Origin: Nephrocerus scutellatus
Lineage: Eukaryota; Arthropoda; Insecta; Diptera; Pipunculidae
DNA: 64,000 nucleotides
NCBI GenBank assembly: GCA_947095585.1
Contig: OX352762.1
Coordinates: forward strand, 97,128,249 to 97,192,248
Reading direction: 5' to 3'
The translations under genes and the position numbers were made by a program. Position 1 is the first letter of the stretch. Each line of letters begins with the position of its first letter. The notes beneath the pieces are model-generated. The model was not told the DNA's origin, did no database searches, and saw nothing but the letters and a program-made list of their open reading frames with translations. Below, in pieces: positions 57,060 to 64,000 of this stretch.

Positions 57060-59115
57060 AGAATCCGCAATATCATCCGAATGCCTAGGTATAACATCGA
57101 CCGGCTAAAGATCCCCTCAGTACGCCAGCAATTAAGGGATCATTTATCGCAAGGAGTGGAAGCAATCAGCAGCTCACTGCCGACAACCATCCAGGAACAT
57201 TGGAAGGTTGTGAAAAATGTTTTCACATCTGGAGCGGAAAGTATTGTTGGTAGAAGCCAGACAAGGCACAGCACGTGGCTTACCGAAGATACCTGGAGGC
57301 GGATTGAAGAACGTAAGCTACTTAAAGCTCGTATTGTAGATATCCCAGCAGCAGCGAGGAGCGAGCTAGAGTCCATGTATCGAAGAAAAATGAGAGAAGT
57401 GCAGCGTAGTGTAAGACGTGACAAGCGTAATTATATTAACAACCTGGCCTTAGAAGCAGAGGAAGCAGCGATCAGGTGCGATAGCAGAACCGTTTACAGA
57501 ATCACCAAAGAGCTGACAGGTGGTCACCGCTCTAGCCAACATCCGGTGAAAGACCTAGATGGTGCCCTACTGGTTTCAGATAAGGATCAGCTCAAGCGAT
57601 GGAAGGAGCATTTCTCTACGGTCCTTAACCGCGTATTTGCTAACGATATGCACCTAAATCAAACGGAGCTGCCGGAAGTAACAATTTCCCGAATTCGCAC
57701 CCCAACTCCCAGTAAAGACGAGATCGCTACCGCGATTAACGCACTAAAGAACAACAAGTCGGTAGGACTAGATGGTATACCCGCAGAGCTTCTGCGTGCA
57801 GCTCCAACGACATCAGCAGAGCTTTTATATCCTCTTGTGGAGAGAGCTTGGGAGGTATAAAGTTTCCCCGACGAGTGGAAGAAGGGAATTATTCTCAAGC
57901 TCCCTAAAAAAGGTAGTCTTATGGAGTGCGAAAACTGGAGAGGCATTTGCGTTCTCCATGCTGTTGCAAAAGTAATAGCCAAAGTAGTACTTGAGCGTAT
58001 TAAGGAACATCTGGAAGATACACTCGATGCCGAACAAGCAGGTTTCCGCACTGGATCCTCCTGTATAGACCACATAAACACCCTGCGGATCATTATTGGA
58101 CAGTGCGCTGAGTTCCGGTCACCACTGCACCTGCTGTTCATCGATTTTGAGAAGGCGTTTGACAGTGTCAACAGACAGTTTATCTGGCTCGCCTTGTGCA
58201 GGAGAGGTATACCCGAAAAACTAATAGATATTATTAAAACAACCTATGTAGGCTCTAAATGTCATGTGCTGCATAGAGGAAAGCTGTCAGAGGAATTCGA
58301 GATCCTAAGTGGGGTACGACAAGGTTGCATTCTATCGCCGATACTTTTTTTGTTGGTGATTAGCGATGTACTTCGCGCAGCTTTATCTACTGGAAACGAA
58401 GGAATTCGTTGGACTCTTACATCTCAACTCAAACATCTGGATTACGCTGACGACGTTTGTTTACTCTCACACAGAATTATGGAGCTGCACCAAATGACAA
58501 CAAATGTGGAGAGGGAGGCAAATGTTGCTGGTTTGAAGATTAATACTGCCAAAACCAAAATCATCAACCTCGGCACTAACTCAGTAATTGCTGGACAACC
58601 GGTAGAGAGAGTAGAGAGTTTCCAATATCTTGGGAGTATTGTCTCGACCGAAGGTGGAACCGAACAGGACATTGTCAACCGAATCGGCAAAGCAAAATCG
58701 GTGTTTGGAATGATGTCCATGATATGGCGAAGCAATGCGATCAGCTTAAACACCAAGCTGCGACTGTTCCGCTCAAATGTTGAATCTGTGCTGTTGTATG
58801 GGTGCAGCACTTGGAAGGTGACCGCTACTATCACGAAAAGATTACAAACAATCGTAAATAGGTGCCTACGGAACATCTTAAGGGTTTTCTGGCCTAACCG
58901 TATCTCTAACGAACATCTTTACCAGAGAACGGGTCAGGAACCAATAGGCACAACCATCCAACGACGGTAGTGGCAGTGGATTGGTCATACACTCCGAAAA
59001 GGCAACAGTTCCATAGCTAACTACGCAATGCAATGGAACCCGTTATCTCAGGATGGCAGAAGAACTGGTCGTCCGAGAAATACATGGTCCAGAACAGTTG
59101 AGTTGAGGCAATGAA
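57060..59115 (+). mobile_element. RTE-clade LINE, 5'-truncated, near-complete RT
   Basis: One frame runs from 57081 to 59115 with only a few stops (57858-57860, 58968-58970 and the end). Motifs in order: GLDGIPAELLR, PKKGSLMECENWRGICVL, FRTGSSCIDHINTLRIIIGQ, LFIDFEKAFDSV (motif A), SGVRQGCILSPILFL (motif B), LDYADDVCLL (intact catalytic box), GLKINTAKTKII, HLYQRTGQEPIG and WIGHTLRKGN. This C-terminus is typical of RTE. The endonuclease is missing. The intact YADD and few stops suggest it is younger than its neighbours. Confidence 0.88.
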
Positions 59116-59469
59116 ATTGCTGTTGCGTATGTGAACGGTATAGTGGTTGAATATCGACTGACTTATCTTTGCTAATCATGTTGTTGGGCCAATCGCCACA
59201 ACTTATACTTTTTCATTATTAATTTTATCTGGCAATACTGTACTGAATATCATGATATCGAAAACCGAATAACACAGTTCCTTCTCCATTTTTAGTCAGT
59301 TTATTCCACCATTTTACGCGCAGCATCCAAATATTTTCCCTCTATTATTATTATAAAATATTAAAATATAAAATTAGTGGGCGTTTTTATTAAAGCTTCT
59401 TAATTCAATTACAAAAATTAATTTCGTTTGATCAAATAAGTAGTAGATAACACAAATGGGGGAAAAAAA
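59116..59469. other. AT-rich spacer
   Basis: No gene or repeat recognised. Confidence 0.3.
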
Positions 59470-59760
59470 ATGGCTCCACATTGTCAAAGAAGCGAAAAAT
59501 AGATGTTTACCATTTGGAAGGCTTGCCTAAGCGTGCTCTCGCTTAGAAGATTAAACGGAGTGATCATGCTGTTGGCAATTATTTAAATGATCTAAAAATT
59601 ACAAAGGAAATGTTTCCACGACCCTTACACCAACGGAAAAACGAAAAATTGTCACACTAGCCTCAAATTCAGCCAAACGCCAAACACTTCAATCGACTAA
59701 AAAAAGCACCACCTAATGGTCCGAGAAAGACTCAATGATTACAATTCGCGAAAGACCACA
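59470..59760 (+). mobile_element. Tc1-like transposase N-terminal relic
   Basis: Frames give LPKRALA, IKRSDHAVGNYLNDLKNY and LTPTEKRKIVTLASNSAKR, matching the paired helix-turn-helix region of Tc1-type transposases. No catalytic domain follows. Confidence 0.6.
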
Positions 59761-59764
59761 AAAC

Positions 59765-59995
59765 CTCGGGCCTCACGGCCTCCCGTATAAATTATTTAAA
59801 AATTAACCCAATTATCTTCAAATTTTGTATCTCCAATGACAACACTTTTTGTAAAAATTTGGAAGTGATCGTACCCCAGGGCCGATGGCTCCCATATAAT
59901 ATTTATCATTTCTATTGTTCGTTTTTTTACTTATCAATATTGTATGCTTCTAATCTAGATAAACCGCAACGTGTGTATCTCCGATTAGAGAATTT
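59765..59995 (+). repeat. AAATTCTCTA-family repeat, 3' part
   Basis: It contains ATTATCTTCAAATTTTGTAT, GACAACACTTTTTGTAAAAA and a GC-rich block (GTACCCCAGGGCCGATGG), and ends TGTATCTCCGATTAGAGAAT. It directly follows the Tc1 relic. Confidence 0.7.
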
Positions 59996-61727
59996 ATATG
60001 AAAATTTTTTATGGGTTGATGGTTTTTTACAAACTTGAAGTTAGTGTCGTTCTCATTGTGATTCTGCTTCTCCTCGGTTTTGTGTATTGCATAGATTTGA
60101 ATTTCAACGTTTGTGTTTTATTATATGCACAACTTACAATAAGATAGGTTGCTATTCTAATAGTTATATGTATAGGTAAATAGGTAAAATGTATAGAAAA
60201 CACTTCTTGTACTGTACAGATAAGTAGGAGTGTTGACGGTTATTGTTCAGTTATGGCTTTGAATGATGAATTCTTCAGTCTTCAGTCTAGCACAGAATGT
60301 TAAAATATATGCGTTAACCCACTTTGTGCATCGATAAACGAAGACAAGTTATATTTAAAATCAACATTCTCTTTAGAATATAGTTTCAAATAAAATCGTT
60401 TTCCAATCACCTACAATGTCAAGCTATACAAGCATAGGTATGTGAGATCTATGTATGCGATGAATTTTGAGTTTGAAAAATCCACAACTGCCTGTCATTT
60501 CAAGTCGTCAGCTGAAAAAAGGTGTAGGTACAAAAACTGACAAATCCCATCTAATCCCACAAAATCTTAAACATTAATCAGAACCACCAAATATACGACA
60601 TTTATTTATCTACCTATACATGGATGTGTGTATCTGTACAATCTGTACAAAAGCAAAACAAAATTAAAAAAATATTTGTACCTAAGTGCATATTTAATTA
60701 ATACACTCTCAAGCTTCTAATGTTCAAAAAAATTCCCCAATCTCACGTTATATACGTACCTATATATGTATATTTATAGTTGAACATAATTATTTAAATT
60801 TATATAGAACTCCGACCTAACGGATTCCCCTTCCTCTCGTGCGTCCTGATGTAATCATACACTAAGCCACACTCTTGCTATGAATATGAAAACTCGTTTA
60901 GGTATCGCATGCGACGTGTGGTTCTCCACCATGAGGAGATCCAAACATGAACTGCGATAGTGTATATACAAGGCAAGTAAATAGTACTAGTATATTATAT
61001 ACAGTATGGGCACACACGCGCCACTCTCATACAATCATCAGAAACCTACATTTCATACGAAGTAGATATGTGTGTGGTTTGTGTTAACCCAGTACCCCCT
61101 TCCAAACTATACCAATAGTTATGTACAGATACGAGTTTTACTCGCCTTTCTAACACAGTACACGGGTGGAGCAGCAATTGTGTCATCATTGCGCTATCGC
61201 TAACTTGGTCGTTTTACGTTGTTCACTTCCAACAGTACGAGTTCCTCCATGCACACATTTTTCTAATTTTTCTGTTTTTTACATCTTCCCGCTATCGGAC
61301 AAACAGCAGTAGTACGATGTACGATGCTGTATGTCATCATAGGCCATATATGAGAGGGTGTATCTATTCGTCATATATACAAAAGTATATAGTAGATAAA
61401 AGAAAAACGAACAAAGAAACTACTTTTGCTGCCGCTGACTACTAGCTCGTAATAACGGAGTACAGAACCAGTGGTGTTAGAAGGTGGATAAGTTGGCATA
61501 AAAATTAAACCCAAATGAGGAACGAGTGATTATCTGTAAAACCGTTGTTAAAATTTATATAAAAATTGAATTGTCGCGAAATTTCTTGTTTGAACCTAAT
61601 TTAAAAAATGTAGATATATACATAATAAATTAAATGGATGGGAAAAATGTCGCTTGGTAATAATTTATGGACCCCCCTCCAACGACAACACTTTTTTATA
61701 TACACTGTATAACATGGTAAAGCCAAG
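59996..61727. other. AT-rich intergenic, nothing recognised
   Basis: About 1.7 kb with no coding frame over 60 codons and no clear repeat. Confidence 0.4.
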
Positions 61728-61790
61728 CTTCTCAGCTCGTCATATGGATAGTTGTAATTTAGTCTTGACTTAATAAAGACGTATTCTCAG
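61728..61790. repeat. Short dispersed sequence shared with 29908-29965
   Basis: CTCAGCTCGTCATATGGATA followed by GTTGTAATTTAGT matches the copy in Not1 intron 1. It directly precedes the LINE tail. Confidence 0.5.
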
Positions 61791-63165
61791 GGTGTCTGTA
61801 TCGGTGACTGCAGCTAAGGGCTGCCCGCAAGGAGGCGTCCTCTCCCTCCTTCTATGGTCAATCGTCATAGACAACCTTCTAGCTAATCTGCATAGATCAG
61901 GCTACATCGCCATTGGTTATGCTGATGTGGTAAGCACAGCACGACCATAACAAATGTCATGCAAGGTGCGTTACTTCACGTCTTAGAATGGTGAAGTAGA
62001 GAAGCACCAGCATCAATCCTTGCAAAACCGTTCTAGTGCCTTCAACAAAACGAAGATTGTCCGATATGAGACCTATCATCATAGAGCCACTACATTAGAG
62101 TATTCCAGTGAGATTAAATATCTCGCAGTCATCCTTTATAAAGGACTGAACTAGAACGCTAGATGCGCTATTAAGCTGCATCTAGAATATGGGTACAAAC
62201 TAGGTGACTACGTGGGACATCTAAAAATTCTTGACTCAATTCCCAAAAGAGACATGTTTGTACTATCCCGTACACCATGGCCAGGGAGTACTATTTCGGC
62301 AGGTTATTTGAGGTAAAATTATTGGACCGATCAATCTGACCTAATGGTGCTCCAGTACTGGACAATAAAGGTCTGGTCTGGTACACAGAGAGATCGAAGA
62401 TGGATTCTGTAGTGGGAGCTGGGGTATTCATACCCAAAACAAAAGTCTCAATACCAATGGGTAAGAGTCCCACTGTTTTCCAAGCGGAACTCCATGCCAT
62501 TGAGGTCTGCGGTAGGATAAACCTTAGTAAGGGTATTATAGGCGCTACGATTTATATCAGCACTGAAAGCGCTATCGTCCAACATAATTGACTCTTTCTT
62601 AATCAGTTAAATGCTGCTAGGATGCACTGCAATCCATGGCAGGGCTCAACAGGGTAAAATGCGGATGGAACCCTAGTCACCAGGGTGTTGCAGGAAACGA
62701 ACATGCAGATGAACTAGCCAGGGCTGGTTCAGAATATGCATTCTTAGGACTGGAACCTTGCTGTGGTGGCAGCCCAGCTGACATGATTAATAAATGGGAA
62801 AGTAAACTTCGTCTGGTCCACTCGGATAATATCGCAGGTCTTAGACAATCCAAACGGTTAGTCAGGTCCTTTTCCAATAAGAAAATCCTGGATCTAGACA
62901 AGGATAGCATCAGAAAGCTAGTGAGCTTTCTCACAGGTCACTGTGGCTTGAGATATCACCTTAGCTAAATTAATTCGGGTACAAACACGGAATGTAGGTT
63001 CTGCTTGGAAGAGGATGAAACATCCGGGCACATTCTCTGGGGCTGTCCAGGTTTGATCTGGTTAAGGAGACATATTTTCCACAAGGCGTTATGTTCGTCG
63101 GCAGATCTGCGCAATTCTGCCACTAAGGACATGCTGTTCTTCAGGTAGTAAGTCTCTTAGATTAG
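61791..63165 (+). mobile_element. I/LOA-like LINE tail with RNase H
   Basis: It begins in the RT palm (AAKGCPQGGVLS, then IGYADVV in place of YADD). After gaps comes an RNase H domain: GLVWYTERSKMDSVVGAGVF, VFQAELHAIEV, STESAIVQHN and PSHQGVAGNEHADELARAGS. A terminal knuckle follows (CRFCLEEDETSGHILWGC). Two RNase H acids are changed (YTDGS to YTERS, Asp to Glu in STES), so activity is lost. RNase H plus CCHC at the end is typical of the I/R1/LOA group. Confidence 0.8.
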
Positions 63166-63379
63166 TTACACCCTACGATACAATAGATCTTTTTAGGTCG
63201 CAGTATCAGTCAATTGGGCTAGGGTTTGTCTTTAATATATCGTTAGATATCTTTAGTATATAATAATGAAGTATTACCAAAAAAAACCCCTTTTTTATAT
63301 TTTTCCTCCTAAGAATACGCCTATGTATGTAAAAAATCGCCAAACCACAACATCGCAAGCCGAGCGCTAAGCAGCTCTT
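63166..63379. other. Spacer between LINE tail and terminal relic
   Basis: It contains TACACCCTACGATACAATAG, also seen near 54187 (TATACCCTACGATACAGTCT). Otherwise unrecognised. Confidence 0.3.
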
Positions 63380-64000
63380 TTAAAAAATGCGATTTTTTAA
63401 AGGAAATATGGGTCGTGAAAGAGCGCCAAGCATAACCGCTGTGGTGAAATTGATGAAAAATCTTCGTGAGAAAGGCTTGCTATTGGATAACAGAAGTGGT
63501 CCTTAAGCTCGAACAGGTCGCACGCCCGAGAATATTGCGGCTGTGGCCCATATAATGTGGGACAGAATCTATCGACTTTAACTCGTCGCTAATCGCGGCA
63601 ACTAGCTATTTCTCGAACAGCCTGAGTAGAATACTGCACAAAGACCTCGGATTATTCGCTTACAAGGTCCAGATGACTTAGGAGGAGAAGCAAATGATCA
63701 TCCGATTCGATATCAGTTCTCTGCGTGGGCAACTTGATAATGACGTTGATTTTGGTCGAAAAATCATCTATTAGACGAAGTGCATTTCCATCTCGGAGAC
63801 TATGTAAACAAGCAGAACTGCCTGATTTGGGGTTCGGAACAGCCACCCGTAATCGTAGAGAAGCCAATGCATCCACCAACAGCGACAGTTTTGTTTGGAT
63901 TTTGGAGTGGTGGCCCATTTTTCTTCGAACACGGTGCTGGAAACGCCGTCTCCGTCAATGGCGACCGTTACAGAGCCAGCTGACAAACTTTTTATGGCCT
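63380..64000 (+). mobile_element. Tc1/mariner-type transposase relic, cut by the window end
   Basis: Frames give KNLREKGLLLDNRSGP, RTGRTPENIAAVAH, a degraded middle, then LLDEVHFHLGDYVNKQNCLI and VLFGFWSGGPFFFEHGAGNA. These follow the order helix-turn-helix, first Asp (DEVHF), then the region before the second Asp in Tc1/mariner-superfamily transposases. Many stops make it inactive. The remaining catalytic residues would lie past the window end. Confidence 0.7.

Noticed and set aside
52717..63000. Host genes encoding reverse transcriptase or RNase H
   Set aside because: All such frames carry stops, frameshifts or lost catalytic residues and sit among other transposon debris. They are transposon remnants.
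1..64000. A new multi-gene defence or metabolic system
   Set aside because: Only three unrelated conserved host genes are present. The rest is repeats, and no conserved cluster of unknown genes is visible.

Overview
This window is AT-rich nuclear DNA of an insect, most likely a higher fly (Brachycera). Three conserved eukaryotic genes have short fly-like introns (57-82 nt, GT-AG). Repeats of many classes fill almost everything between them. The mixture of mariner, hAT-like, piggyBac-like, BEL/Pao, RTE, Jockey/CR1-like and I/LOA-like remnants with many small inverted-repeat elements would suit a repeat-rich acalyptrate such as a tephritid fruit fly. The species is inference, not proof. There are no bacterial features, no CRISPR array and no true tRNA or rRNA gene.

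Host genes. (1) Sec6, the exocyst subunit EXOC3, lies on the minus strand at 15616-17899 in two exons, about 738 aa. (2) A SMYD4-type SET/MYND protein lies on the plus strand at 23498-26071 in six exons, about 754 aa. (3) Not1 (CNOT1), scaffold of the CCR4-NOT deadenylase, lies on the plus strand at 29460-49758 in eight coding exons, about 2548 aa. The small first coding exon of Not1 sits 8.2 kb upstream of the rest, and intron 7 is 4.1 kb. Both large introns are filled with transposons. Not1 also carries two long polyglutamine tracts (28 and 73 codons).

Layout. 1-12.3 kb: intergenic DNA with small inverted-repeat elements, a piggyBac-like element, two tRNA-derived SINEs and an interleaved inverted-repeat element with a Myb/SANT-like ORF. 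12.35-15.02 kb: an almost intact mariner, then a hAT-like element with a duplicated BED finger. 15.6-17.9 kb: Sec6. 18.2-23.3 kb: nested fold-back elements and a dispersed ~118-bp satellite. 23.5-26.1 kb: SMYD4. 26.4-28.3 kb: LINE fragments split by a satellite array. 29.4-49.8 kb: Not1. 52-64 kb: a dense transposon graveyard with a Jockey-like LINE, two RTE copies, a BEL/Pao integrase region, mariner and Tc1 relics, and an I/LOA-like LINE tail. The last relic is cut by the window end.

The three host genes act in unrelated processes (exocytosis, probable protein methylation, mRNA deadenylation) and nothing suggests co-regulation. I found no convincing new multi-gene system. The best leads are repeat families whose structure can be read directly: the interleaved inverted-repeat element at 10.1-11.8 kb, the AAATTCTCTA family with central tandem repeats, the SINE with a perfect 16-bp target duplication, and a small element whose empty site survives in a nearby duplicated segment.
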